Source of the DNA: Neoarius graeffei
Lineage: Eukaryota; Chordata; Actinopteri; Siluriformes; Ariidae
Length of the DNA: 64,000 nt
Assembly (NCBI RefSeq): GCF_027579695.1
Contig: NC_083592.1
Span: forward strand, 36,586,714-36,650,713
Reading direction: 5' to 3'
Under the pieces are notes generated by a model. The model saw only the letters and a list, made by a program, of their open reading frames with translations. It did not search any database and was not told the DNA's origin. The first letter of the stretch is position 1; every line of letters begins with the position of its first letter. Made by a program: the position numbers and the translations under genes. Shown here one piece after another: positions 52,691 to 63,433 of this stretch.

Positions 52691-52825
52691 ACTCTTACTG
52701 GAACAGTTAGGGGTTAGGTGCCTTACTTAAGGGCACTTCAGCCAGTCCTGCTAGTCCAGGGAATCGTACCAGCAACCTTTTGGTCCCAAAGCTGCTTCTC
52801 TAACCATTAGGCCATGGCTTCTGCT
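52690..52825 (-). mobile_element. tRNA-like interspersed repeat (different SINE-type family)
   Basis: The minus strand reads CCATGGCCTAATGGTTAGAG then AAGCAGCTTTGGGACC and a B-box-like GGTACGATTCC. The head of a tRNA-derived repeat is recognisable, also widely spread in fish. Confidence 0.55.
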
Positions 52826-53325
52826 TTTAGGCAGTCACAGAGCTCACACTCTTCTCCCAATCTGATGTTTGATGTGCACATTAACTGAAACTCTTGACCT
52901 GTCTTTGCATGATTTTATGCATTTTGCTGCTGCCACATGATTGGCTGATTGGATAGCCTCATAAATGAGCAGCTATACTGGTGTTCCTATGAAAGTGGAT
53001 GGTGAATGTACAGTATAACACAGTTGACTGAGCATATTGAGAGCTTGCCAAAAATTGTTCATCTTCCCAGTTTTATGTTTACACATGAGGGGATTATTTA
53101 GATTTCCACTTTCTGTCATCTTCCTTGCAAGTCCAAGCATAAACCAAAAGGAAGGTCCAAGGCAACCTTTTAAAGAGAGGTTTTAAAGCCTTAATCAAGT
53201 GGGTTACTGATGTTAAAATCTTCAAATACATTGCAGTGATATATTTAAGAAGAATCTTGTGGCTTGTCTATACCCCACTCAAGGAAAGTATGCTAATTTG
53301 TGCTGAAATACTAATTTGCCATTTC
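52826..53325. other. Unassigned spacer
   Basis: No recognised feature. Confidence 0.35.
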
Positions 53326-53338
53326 AGTTTTGCGTTGA

Positions 53339-53701
53339 GGGGCGGCATGGTGGTGTAGTGGTTAGCGCTGTCGCCTCACAGCAAGAAGGTCCGGGTTCAA
53401 GCCCCGTGGCCGGCTTGGGCCTTTCTGTGCGGAGTTTGCATGTTCTCCCCGTGTCCACATGGGTTTCCTCCGGGTGCTCCGGTTTCCCCCACGCTCCAAA
53501 GACATGCAGGTTAGTTTAACTGGTGACTCTAAATTGACCGTAGGTGTGAATGTGAGTATGAATGGTTGTCTGTGTCTATGTGTCGGCCCTGTGATGGCCT
53601 GGCGACTTGTCCAGGGTGTACCCCGCCTTTCGCCCATAGTCGGCTGGGATGGGCACCAGCTTGCCTGCAACCCTGTAGAGCAGGCTAGAGATAATGAGAA
53701 G
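53339..53701 (+). mobile_element. tRNA-derived SINE
   Basis: Flanked by the 13-bp duplication AGTTTTGCGTTGA at 53326-53338 and 53702-53714. The body is complete; the tail is short. Confidence 0.93.
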
Positions 53702-53761
53702 AGTTTTGCGTTGATGCCTTGCTTGATTGGCTATGACTCAAATTCTTTAGATATGTCCTGA

Positions 53762-53861
53762 TTAGGCAGCATGGTGGTGCAGTGGTTGGCAATGTTTCCT
53801 CACAGCAAGAAGATTCTACAGATAGATTAGGGTTTGTTTGTTTGTTTGTTTGTTTGTTTGT
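53762..53861 (+). mobile_element. SINE head fragment followed by (GTTT)n
   Basis: GGCAGCATGGTGGTGCAGTG and CACAGCAAGAAG match the tRNA-like head only. A (GTTT)n tract follows at 53829-53861. Confidence 0.7.
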
Positions 53862-53904
53862 GTTTGATCCCCTAGAGGAAATGGCAGTGTTGTGGGAGCA
53901 AATT

Positions 53905-54010
53905 CACATCGTCTCGTCTCGTCTTCTTCCGCTTATCCGGGACCGGGTCGCGGAGGCAGCAGTCTAAGCATGGAAGCCCAAACTTCCCTTTCCCCAGACA
54001 CAAATTCCCC
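53905..54010 (+). repeat. Common fish repeat (TTCCGCTTATCCGGGACCGG type)
   Basis: CTTCCGCTTATCCGGGACCG, GGTCGCGGAGGCAGCAGTCT and AAACTTCCCTTTCCCCAGAC are words of a repeat I know from many teleost sequences. Family not assigned. Confidence 0.55.
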
Positions 54011-54080
54011 AGACACATGGGAGCAAATTCACATCACTCACAAAAAACATACATGACTTACACAAAACAGACAATAATAC

Positions 54081-54102
54081 TTATTATTATTATTATTATT
54101 AT
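54081..54102. repeat. (TTA)n microsatellite
   Basis: About seven units. Confidence 0.85.
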
Positions 54103-54104
54103 AA

Positions 54105-54517
54105 AAAGGTGTGTCAAAAGTTTGCACACAACTTCTCATTCATAGGTTCTTCTGTATTTTGACTATTTCCTCATTGTAGAACGATACTGATGACATGAAA
54201 ACTGTTATAACATAGCAATAACATGAGGTAGTCACTTGGAATGCTTTTCAATGAGCAGATGTGCCTTGTCAAAAGTTAGTCAAATTTCTTCCCTTATTAA
54301 TGTTTTTGACATTATCAAAGAGGAAATAATAAATAATAAAAGTATAGTAACTAGCCTATTCGATAATTGTAGTCATGCGTATTGTCAAGAACCGCTCAAC
54401 TAAGTAAAGAGAAAAGACAGTCTATCATTAAGACAGGAAGTGTCTTTTAATTCATAAAAATAAAGAAAAACCACTGAATTAGAAGGTCTGTCCAAACTTC
54501 TGACTGGTACTGTAGAC
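54105..54517. mobile_element. Tc1-type MITE
   Basis: GGTGTGTCAAAAGTTTGCAC on the left and GTCCAAACTTCTGACTGGTA then CTGTA on the right are the inverted ends of a Tc1-type family. Between them are AT-rich remnants without a frame. Confidence 0.65.
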
Positions 54518-54550
54518 ATCTACACCACCTACTAGACGACTGGAGAAAAT

Positions 54551-54887
54551 CCATCCTATCTTGTGCAGGGTCGCAGGCAAGCTGGAGCCTATCCCAGCTG
54601 ATTACGGGTGAGAGGCGGGGTACACCCTGGACAAGTCACCAGATCATCTCAGGGCTGACACATACAGACAAACAACCATTCACACCTACGGTCAATTTAG
54701 AGCCACCAATTAGCCTAACCTGCATGTCTTTGGACTGTGGGGGAAACCGAAGCACCCGGAGGAAACCCAGACATGGGGAGAACATGCAAACTCCACACAG
54801 GAAGGCCCCCGTCGGCCACTGGGCTCGAACCCAGAACCTTCTTGCTGTGAGGCAACAGTGCTAATCACTACACCACTGTGCTGCCCT
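54551..54887 (-). mobile_element. tRNA-derived SINE, minus strand
   Basis: Flanked by the 12-bp duplication ACTGGAGAAAAT at 54539-54550 and 54888-54899. The order is inverted: tail-side CAGGGTCGCAGGCAAGCTGG first and head TACACCACTGTGCTGCC last. Confidence 0.92.
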
Positions 54888-55059
54888 ACTGGAGAAAATA
54901 TAATGGAATAAAAATTGAGATTATGATACAGCTCTAAATTGTGCAAGTTAAATATAAAATATGCTTTGTGTATTGCCACTCAGAGGACAAGTGTCCTCTC
55001 CTGGCACAGAGGAAAGTCATGATATATTGATATTGCACTTGGCAGGAATGACTTCCTAT

Positions 55060-55548
55060 TGTTAGGGTTTTGCTGGGATTCAAACCTGGTTCGTTGGTGT
55101 GATGATCCAGCAAACCCCCACTAGGCCACCAGGGGAATGACTCAAATGCAGAGGCGTGAGGCGGAAGTAGAAAAAGTAACAAAAGGTTTATTTATACTAT
55201 GTACACTATATACAATCCAGGGCAAAACAAAAAAACAAAAACAAAGAGTATAATTCAAAAAGAAAAAGGCAAAAATGCAAAAGCTCAGAAGATCCACAAA
55301 ACACAGTACAAAGGAAACTGGAGATAAACATAACAGCACAAAGACTCCGTGACAAGAGGACTGAACTCAGGGGTATAAATACACAAACTAATTAAGGACA
55401 CAGGTGATGATAATTAGGACTAACAGGCAATTAACAAAAAAAAACACAAAACACAGGAACAGTGGCGGCCTCTAGAGGCCAAAATAAATATGACACGAAA
55501 AGGAAATAACAGCGGCCTCTAGAGGCCAAAACAGTCCAAGTCCTAACA
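55060..55548 (-). repeat. 3' LTR of the chromovirus
   Basis: Minus strand starts TGTTAGGACTTGGACTG and ends CCCTAACA. It contains two copies of the palindrome GGCCTCTAGAGGCC. It differs from the 5' LTR by one base in the B-box-like word and two bases at GATGATCC. Confidence 0.95.
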
Positions 55549-55560
55549 GGACCCCCCCCT

Positions 55561-58500
55561 CTAGGAGCGTCTCCTGACGTTCCCAGGGCGATCCGGATGG
55601 GCCGAATGGAAGTCCCGACACAGTTCTTTATCCAGGACATCCCGAGCAGGAACCCAGCAGCGCTCCTCAGGACCATAGCCCTCCCAGTCCACCAGATATT
55701 GCAACCCGCCGCGGACCCGGCGGGAGTCAAGCAGGCGATGCACAGTGAACACAGTCTGCCCCTGGAAGATGCGGGGGGGTGGGGGGTTCCTAGGGGCAGG
55801 GGCATACGTAGACGTCAGTATGGGCCGCAACAGGGAAACATGGAAAGTGGGGTTGATCCTCAGAGTCCGGGGCAACTGGAGCCGGTAGGAGACAGGGTTC
55901 ACCCTGCGCACCACCTTGAAGGGGCCAATGTAGCGAGGAGCAAGCTTGCGGTTCTCCACCCGCAGCGGAAGGTCCTTAGTGGACAGCCAAACCCGCTGCC
56001 CAGGGCGGAAAGTGTGTGCAGGTCTTCTGTGTCGGTTGGCCTGAGTCTGGTTGGTTCTGGAGGTCTGTATGAGGGTCTTCCTGACCTTGCTCCAGGTCTT
56101 GCGACACCGTCTCACATATTGGTTGACCGAGGGCACCCCCGCGTCCTCCTCCTGGTCCGGGAACAGAGGTGGCTGGAACCCGAATTGGCACTGGAATGGC
56201 GACAGCTTGGTGGCCGATGACTGCAGGGTGTTGTGGGCGTACTCTGCCCATGGCAGCCAGGTGCTCCACGATGTCGGGTTATCCATAGCCAGGCCTCGCA
56301 GGGTGGTTTCCAGGTCCTGGTTGAGCCTCTCCGTCTGACCATTGGACTGTGGGTGAAACCCAGAGGAGAGGCTGGCAGTGGCTCCGATGACCTTGCAGAA
56401 CCCGTGCCACACTCGGGAGGAGAACTGGGGCCCTCGGTCTGAGACGATGTCCTGTGGAAGACCAAAGACTCAGAAGACATGATTAAATATAAGTTTCGCT
56501 GTTTCAAGAGCAGAGGGGAGTTTGCACAGAGGTATGAAGCGGCAGGCCTTGGAGAATCTGTCAACAATGACCAAAATGACCATGTTACCTTGTGACTCAG
56601 GGAGACCCGTGATGAATTCGACTGCCACGTGGGACCAGGGATGCCGGGGAATGGTCAGAGGATGCAGGAGACCCTGGGGACGCTGTCGTGGGTTCTTGGT
56701 TCTGGTGCAAACCTCACAGGACAGGACAAATGACCTTACTTCCTGCTCCATGTTAGGCCACCAGAAGCGTCTTTTCAGGAAGTCCAGGGTCCTCTGAGCT
56801 CCCGGGTGGGCGGTGAGAGGGGAAGAGTGACCCCACTGGAGAACCTTGGCCCGGGCTTGATGTGGGACGTACAAGAGGCCCGGTGGCCCCGTCCCAGGAC
56901 CGGGGTCCTGGCGTTGGGCTCGTCGAACAGCCTCCTCAATACCCCAGCGGACAGGGGCCACAATCCGGGACACCGGGATAATAGGCCCGACTTCATTCTC
57001 CCTGTTAGTGGCAGAAAACAGCCTGGACAGTGCGTCAGGTTTGGTGTTCTTGGAGCCGGGACGGTACGAGAGGGTGAAGTCAAACCGACTGAAAAACAGG
57101 GCCCACCTACCCTGTCGAGGGTTCAGTCTCTTGGCTTGCTGGAGGTACTCCAGGTTCTTGTGGTCAGTCCAAACCAGGAATGGATGTTGCGCTCCCTCCA
57201 GCCAGTGCCTCCACTCCTCAAGGGCCAGTTTGACCGCTAGCAGTTCTCGATCCCCCACATCGTACCGGGACTCCGCAGGACTCAGGCGGTGGGAGAAGCA
57301 AGCGCAGGGGTGCAGCTTTCCTTCCGAACGTTGAGAGAGTACCGCGCCGACACCACTGTCTGAGGCGTCCACCTCCACGATGAATGGTTGGGAGGTGTCC
57401 GGGAGGACCAGAATGGGTGCCGTGCAGAAGCGGGCCTTGAGGTCTTTGAACGCCTTTTCTGCCTGAGGAGACCAGCCATAAGATCCACCTGTCCCTTTGG
57501 TGAGGTCTGACATGGGTGCTGCCACAGAACTGAAGTTCCTGATGAACTTGCGGTAGAAGTTAGCGAATCCTAAGAACCGCTGAACCTCCTTAACGGACTT
57601 GGGAGTAGGCCAGTCCCGGACGGCCAGGGTCTTGGCAGGGTCCATTTGGAGTTGGCCTGTCCGTACAATAAATCCCAGAAAGGAGACCTCGGGAACATGA
57701 AATTCGCATTTCTGGGCCTTGGCGAACAGATTGTTCTGCAGCAGCCTCTGGAGAACCTGGCAGACATGGTGGCGGTGCTCCTGCATGGTCTTGGAAAAGA
57801 TAAGGATGTCATCGAGGTAGACAAAGACGTACAGGTTAATCATGTCCCTTAAGACGTCGTTGATTAGGGCCTGAAAAACAGCTGGTGCGTTGGTGAGTCC
57901 GAAGGGCATCACCTGGTATTCGTAGTGCCCAGACGGGGTGTTAAAGGCAGTCTTCCACTCGTCTCCCTGTCGGATACGAATGAGGTGGTATGCGTTCCGT
58001 AGGTCCAACTTGGTGAAGACGGTGGCGCCTTGGAGCAGGTCGAAAGCAGTGGACATCAGCGGAAGGGGATATCGGTTGCGCACAGTGATCTTGTTCAGGC
58101 CCCTGTAGTCAATACATGGTCGGAGCCCCCCATCCTTCTTGCCGACAAAGAAGAAGCCGGCACCAGCAGGTGAGGTGAAGGGTCGAATGAACCCAGAGAC
58201 CAGGGCGTCTTTGAGGTATTCCTCCATGGCCTTGCGTTCTGGCTGAGAGAGGGAAAACAGTCTGCCACGAGGAGGGGTAGTCCCAGGGAGCAAGTCGATG
58301 GCACAGTCGTAGGCCCGGTGCGGAGGAAGAACGGCGGCCCTGCTCTTGCTGAATACCTCCTTGAGATCCCAGTACTCTGTGGGAACTTGAGATAACTCGG
58401 TGAGATCAGGGGGCTCGGCAGGAGACACAGGAGAGCTAGAGAGCAGACAAGAGGCATGGCATGCAGGGCCCCATTCCACAACCTGGCTTGTTACCCAGTC

Positions 58501-58905
58501 TATGCGAGGGTTGTGGCGAGTAAGCCAAGGAAGGCCTAGAATAACTGGGAACTCAGGTGAAGGAATTAGGTGCAGGGATATTTCTTCCTTGTGACCTTGA
58601 GACTGGAGGAAGACTGGAGAAGTAACTTGAGTGACTCTTCCATCACCTAACACTTGGCCATCGAGGGCAGACACAGACAGAGGGACTTCAAGAGGTGCAG
58701 TAGGTATATTGATGCTTTGGGCAAAGTGAATATCCATAAAGTTCCCAGCCGCCCCTGAGTCTATCAAAGCTTGACAAGAGTGGACAGACTCACCCCAGGA
58801 GATGGAGACCGGGATGTAGATTCCTTGGCCAGGGAGTCCGGGAGAGAGGGTAGGCCCCGTCACAACCCTCCCTCGGCTGGACGGGGCGGTCCTTTTCCCA
58901 AGAGT
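55561..58905 (-). pseudogene. Pol polyprotein of the chromovirus (one stop codon)
   Basis: One reading frame of about 1,100 codons. Protease: [11 protein letters not shown]. Reverse transcriptase: [48 protein letters not shown] and [12 protein letters not shown]. RNase [46 protein letters not shown]. Integrase: zinc finger [17 protein letters not shown] to CEVCTRTK; core start [13 protein letters not shown], with E where the family has the first catalytic D; then TGA at 56470-56472, [13 protein letters not shown] and [17 protein letters not shown]-terminal chromodomain: [19 protein letters not shown]. The frame is entered by a -1 shift from Gag. Confidence 0.92.
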
Positions 58906-59258
58906 TCAGGACATGATGCTCGGAAGTGACCAGGCTTGCCACAGTAGATGCAGCACTTGTCCCTCCTTCTGCGCTCCCTCTCAGATGCGGAGAGGCGAGT
59001 ACGACCCACTTGCATGGGTTCTGGACAGTCACTGAAGGAGGTAGACGGTCTCCAGGTAGAGGTAGGGAGGGATGTCAGCTGTGCCAGGGTTTTCCCAATT
59101 TGCTGAAGCAGTTCCTCGTGGCGAGTAAGGGCCTCACGTTGGCTGGTGAGCGTACGTCCATGAGCGTCCATGGTCGCTCCGAAGCGTGTCAAAGCTGCCA
59201 TAATTCCCTGAAGGTTGGCCGGGTAGACAGTTGAAGCAGCCTCTGCTGAGTCGGTCAT
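58860..59258 (-). pseudogene. Gag remnant of the chromovirus, capsid region missing
   Basis: 132 codons starting [19 protein letters not shown], with a helical stretch [20 protein letters not shown]. It then jumps to [19 protein letters not shown] and the knuckle [14 protein letters not shown]. Gag of this group is normally several hundred residues with a capsid domain between these parts; it is missing here without loss of frame. Confidence 0.88.
58893..58899 (-). promoter_or_regulatory. Candidate -1 frameshift site GGGAAAA
   Basis: On the minus strand G GGA AAA falls in the Gag frame, 11 codons before the Gag stop. A -1 slip there leads into the open Pol frame. The sequence downstream is GC-rich. 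Sushi-type elements and the derived gene PEG10 are known to use a GGGAAAC site. Confidence 0.7.
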
Positions 59259-59259
59259 G

Positions 59260-59270
59260 ACGGAGTCTTT
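59260..59270 (-). promoter_or_regulatory. Self-complementary primer binding site
   Basis: AAAGACTCCGT on the minus strand, one base from the LTR and just ahead of the Gag ATG. It is the exact complement of ACGGAGTCTTT inside the LTR (59554-59564 on the plus strand). That LTR word lies about 30 bases after TATTTATA, at the expected RNA start. Confidence 0.75.
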
Positions 59271-59271
59271 C

Positions 59272-59762
59272 TGTTAGGGTTTTGCTGGGATTCGAACCTG
59301 GTTCGTTGGTGTGATATAATCCAGCAAACCCCCACTAGGCCACCAGGGGAATGACTCAAATGCAGAGGCGTGAGGCGGAAGTAGAAAAAGTAACAAAAGG
59401 TTTATTTATACTATGTACACTATATACAATCCAGGGCAAAACAAAAAAACAAAAACAAAGAGTATAATTCAAAAAGAAAAAGGCAAAAATGCAAAAGCTC
59501 AGAAGATCCACAAAACACAGTACAAAGGAAACTGGAGATAAACATAACAGCACAAAGACTCCGTGACAAGAGGACTGAACTCAGGGGTATAAATACACAA
59601 ACTAATTAAGGACACAGGTGATGATAATTAGGACTAACAGGCAATTAACAAAAAAAAACACAAAACACAGGAACAGTGGCGGCCTCTAGAGGCCAAAATA
59701 AATATGACACGAAAAGGAAATAACAGCGGCCTCTAGAGGCCAAAACAGTCCAAGTCCTAACA
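59272..59762 (-). repeat. 5' LTR of the chromovirus
   Basis: 491 bases. TATTTATA box at 59588-59595, predicted RNA start near 59564, AATAAA at 59401-59406 (all minus strand). The terminal 70 bases hold A-box-like TGGCCTAGTGG (59332-59342) and B-box GGTTCGAATCC (59288-59298). Confidence 0.93.
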
Positions 59763-59767
59763 CCTAT

Positions 59768-59941
59768 AGCGGTCCTTGCTACAGCAGAGATGAAGGAGCC
59801 TCCAAATGAAAACCTTTTGCTCAACCACTAGTTCATGCAGGGAGGGGATGTGATGTCTATTATATTGAGCAGTTTGTGCAGCAACCTTCTCTCAACAACC
59901 AACTCTCAATTCCACTTTCAAACATTTAACATAATTTGGTT
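59768..59941. other. Flank between the chromovirus and duplication copy 2
   Basis: Unique sequence as far as the window shows. It may belong to the duplicated unit, since its counterpart would lie left of position 1. Confidence 0.4.
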
Positions 59942-61325
59942 ATTCAAATATTAGCTACATTAGATAAATATATACTACTATATTTATTACTTAGCTTTTG
60001 ATTCCTGAAATTTTCACCCACAGAACACAGACAGATTACATTATGATAAGGTTTAGATTTGTCTCTCAGAGTAACAGCATTTTGCCTGGTTTTGTTAAAA
60101 CTGGAATAAGATCCTTGTTGCCATTAATGTTCATTGCAATCAAGCGATCAGTTCAAGTTATCAGATATTCAAATATAACAATTAAATAATAACTAGAGCA
60201 ACTTTAATAACAACTAGTAGTTATTGCCTGTGAACCTGATTTCCTCTGAATGGCGCTCTTCACAGGGGCTAAATCGCTCCCCGTGTCTCCTCGGTGATGT
60301 AGGCTTGGCCCTAGTGGAAGGCTCCGGGAAGGAGCACTGATTGCGAGGTCCTGTCCAATCGAAACTCTCAGGTGAGTGGGGGAGGGGATTCCTCGCCGAG
60401 GCTGCGTGCAGTGTGTTAGCGCGAGTGTGTAGCCTATGGGAAATGAATAGTGTGTTAGCACTAATCCCATGTTTTGAAAAATCGAAAATGTCATGGGCCC
60501 CTCTGGGGTGTCATCAATCCATGTGCAAAATATGGAGTGCGCACCAGCCGTGTCGATTTGCATAGGCGAACAGACAGAGACAGAGAGACAGACAGCCTTC
60601 CTTGAGTAGTATAGCTTGACAGCCACCATTGCAACATTATGGATCCTGTTTTCAAAACCATAGCTATGATAATAAGACCTATTGATGAACCTGAGGTTTC
60701 AGTGCTGATCAAATAAAATGGATAAATGCTTTTGCTACAGAGGACTGCATCATAATTCCACTTTTTAAAATGGTTCCTCAAGGGTCCTTTGGATGGATTA
60801 TGGTTCTGTCTTTCTACAAATAAATTCTCTTTTCTACATTACATTATAGGAATTTAGCAAACACTCTTGTCTGGAGCAATGTACAACAAGTGCAAAAGTC
60901 AGGAACAAGAAGTGCTGAACTTCCAGACAAGAATTTGTAAATCGCTTTACAACTTTAAATCTTAAATCTATAATAAATGTGCTACAATTACGGTAACAGC
61001 CAGAGATGCTTTGCGGTACTCACAGGAGACAGGAATGTTCTACATAGGGTTCTGCAAAGATCCTTCAAGGGTTCACCCAGAGGGACAATCTAAAGATGGA
61101 ACCTTTAACTGTAATATAATCTTAACTGGTCTGTGTCTATGTGTCAGCCCTGTGATGACCTGGTGACTTGTCCAGGGTGTACCCCGCCTTTCGCCCGTAG
61201 TCAGCTGGGATAGGCTCCAGCTTGCCTGCGACCCTGTAGAACAGGATAAAGTGGTTAGAGATAATGAGATGAGATAATCTTAACTGAGTGAACCAAGCCA
61301 ACTATGGTTGGGTGTGAGTCTTTGA

Positions 61326-61326
<1 letters not shown>

Positions 61327-61380
<54 letters not shown>
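61327..61380. repeat. (GT)n microsatellite, expanded in copy 2
   Basis: About 27 units against a short GTGTGTGTGT-CTGTGTG tract at the orthologous site near 2742-2760. Confidence 0.95.
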
Positions 61381-61383
<3 letters not shown>

Positions 61384-61745
61384 TGCTTTCCAAGTTCTCA
61401 GAATAAAAGAGCTGATCATGACAAGGCATAACAGATTAAGAAGTGTCCTCCATGGTGGTAAATAACAAATTAAATATACTGCATGTGAATTAACACAGTA
61501 TCACATGCTTCGTCAGCAAAGCTTACATGTGAATTGGCTAACCGGAATTTTGTTGTTTCTTTAAGAACCTTTTTTTTTTTAACCCATGTTTTTAGGGTGT
61601 CAGTATGAGAAAGACGATAAGTCAGTGGGCCCAGTTTCATGTCAATCTCTGAAACAGCTGTTTTGGACAAGTGGATAAGCAAGACTCAACAAGGGGTGTG
61701 TATAGAGGCTGGTCATGAGAGGTAATAGAGGGTTGGGCATAGGCC

Positions 61746-61753
61746 TATATAAG
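61746..61753 (+). promoter_or_regulatory. TATA box of aqp3-like gene copy 2
   Basis: TATATAAG, same spacing to the ATG as in copy 1. Confidence 0.6.
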
Positions 61754-61844
61754 TATCAAAGGAGAATGCTGAGCCAATTTGAAATCATTCCACTGAGGAA
61801 CGTAAAGTGCAGCATTCAACTGGAGTCAAGAATTCAGCAGGACA

Positions 61845-61952
61845 ATGAGCAGGCAAAAGTTTGTACTGAATAAGCTAGCTCAGACCTTGCAAATCCGTAA
61901 TAAGCTAGCACGTCAGGGACTGGCTGAATGCTTGGGGACGCTAATCCTGGTG
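61845..61952 (+). CDS. aqp3: aqp3-like copy 2, exon 1 (gene continues beyond the window)
   Basis: Thirty-six codons ending at the same GTG|GTGAGT donor. It encodes [20 protein letters not shown] and [16 protein letters not shown]. Two substitutions separate it from copy 1, both in the cytoplasmic N-terminus. The copy-2 Leu11 agrees with aquaporin-3 relatives as I recall them. Exon 2 should begin about 420 bases after the window ends if spacing is kept. Whether this second gene is complete cannot be seen. Confidence 0.85.
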
Positions 61953-62785
61953 GTGAGTGTCTGCCTCTTCTTTGCACTCTCTTTTATTAATTCATAAAAG
62001 CTCACATTTTTCTTTGATTCGTAAAATGTTCATATTTGTATCATTTCTCTAGTTCTGATATTATTTGCATTCAGTAACATTATTTGATAAACTTTCAAAT
62101 ACCCTTCAGTGTATCTGTCCCATTGCTAATATTTTAATTGACAGCCTTAAAAGGCCAAATAAAGAGATAATAAAGAGAATATTCATCCAACTGGTGCACA
62201 GTAACTAAGGTTTTTATATTTTTTTAATTTTTGTATTTATTTATTTTTAATGAGCAGATATGCATTTACTGGACAAATAGTTGTTGATGCAGTTTGCCTT
62301 CACTGGTTGATGGATTTGACAATACACAATGCGTAAATTTATTTTTGTTTTTTTCTGTTCCACTGTTGATATTTGTAATCAGCTTAAGGTTATAGGCAGC
62401 ATTATAGGGGCAACTGGAAAATAAAAAAACATTCACCAGATGGTGCAATTTAGTAAATAACTGATGTATTGTTATGCATAGATATGCATACAGTGTACAT
62501 GGAATGATAATCAGTTCTGGCTCACTGGGAGGAATAAATCTCATCTCATCTCATTATCTCTAGCTGCTTTATCCTGTTCTACAGGGTCGCAGGCAAGCTG
62601 GAGCCTATCGCAGCTGACTATGGGTGAAAGGCGGGGTACACCCTAACAAACAAAAAACGCTTTAAGACATTCTTTCCTCAAGGGCACTGTTATGATAAGA
62701 AATGAGGTCAGTAATAACATAGATGAATTAATCCAGGGAAGAATTAACATGCAAGTGACAGGCCATAATATATATAAATATGAAC

Positions 62786-62812
62786 GTGTGTGTGTGTGTG
62801 CGTGCGTGCGTG
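62786..62812. repeat. (GT)n microsatellite in copy 2 intron 1
   Basis: About eight GT units followed by GCGT steps; contracted relative to 4171-4230. Confidence 0.93.
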
Positions 62813-62937
62813 TTACTTTTCTTACTTTCTACTTTTAACTAACATGCTGATTGACATTCACACACCATGTAAACCAGTTCGTTATCTAACTACATATGTA
62901 CCAGTAAAGACATACACTGACAATGATCAGCCATAAA

Positions 62938-63433
62938 ATTAAAAACACTGATAGGTAAAGTGAATTATCTTGATTACGTTGTTACAGTGGCACCTGTTAA
63001 GGGCTGGGATATATTCGGCAGCAAGAGAACAGTCAGTTCTCGAAGTTGATGCGTTGGAAGCAGGAAAAATGGGCAAGTGTAAGGATCTGAGTGACTTTGA
63101 CAAATTGTGATGGCTAGATGACTGGGTCTGAGCATGTCCAAAATGACACATCTTGTGGGGTGTTTGCGGTATGCAGTGGTTAGTACCGACCAAAAGTGGT
63201 CCAAGGAAGGACAACCGGTGAAACAGCAACAGGGTCATGGGCGTTGAAGGCTCACTGATTTGCATGGGGCATGAAGGCTAGCCCATATGATCCAATCCCA
63301 CAGAAGAGCTACTGTAGCACAAACTGCTGAAAAATTTAATGCTGACTAAAACAGAAAGGTGTCAGCATTAACTTTTTCAGCAGTTTGTGCTACAGTAGCT
63401 CTTCTGTGGGATTGGACTGAGTTTGATCTAAAA
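62938..63433 (+). pseudogene. Tc1-like transposase relic, copy 2
   Basis: Orthologous to 4353-4850 with the same breaks. ATG LYS-type start [13 protein letters not shown] here keeps DFDKL where copy 1 has DFDTL. The hairpin is at 63292-63415. Confidence 0.7.

Larger units (their letters stand above)
55060..59762 (-). mobile_element. Ty3/gypsy chromovirus of Sushi/Tf1 type, recent insertion
   Basis: Perfect 5-bp target duplication CCTAT at 55055-55059 and 59763-59767. The two LTRs differ only at about two places in 490 bases, so the insertion is young. Order on the minus strand: Gag remnant, protease, reverse transcriptase, RNase H, integrase, chromodomain, the usual gypsy order. Pol has a single in-frame stop; Gag lacks its middle. 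Confidence 0.95.

Noticed and set aside
55597-56220. 207-codon open frame on the plus strand
   Set aside because: Antisense of the chromovirus integrase C-terminus and chromodomain.
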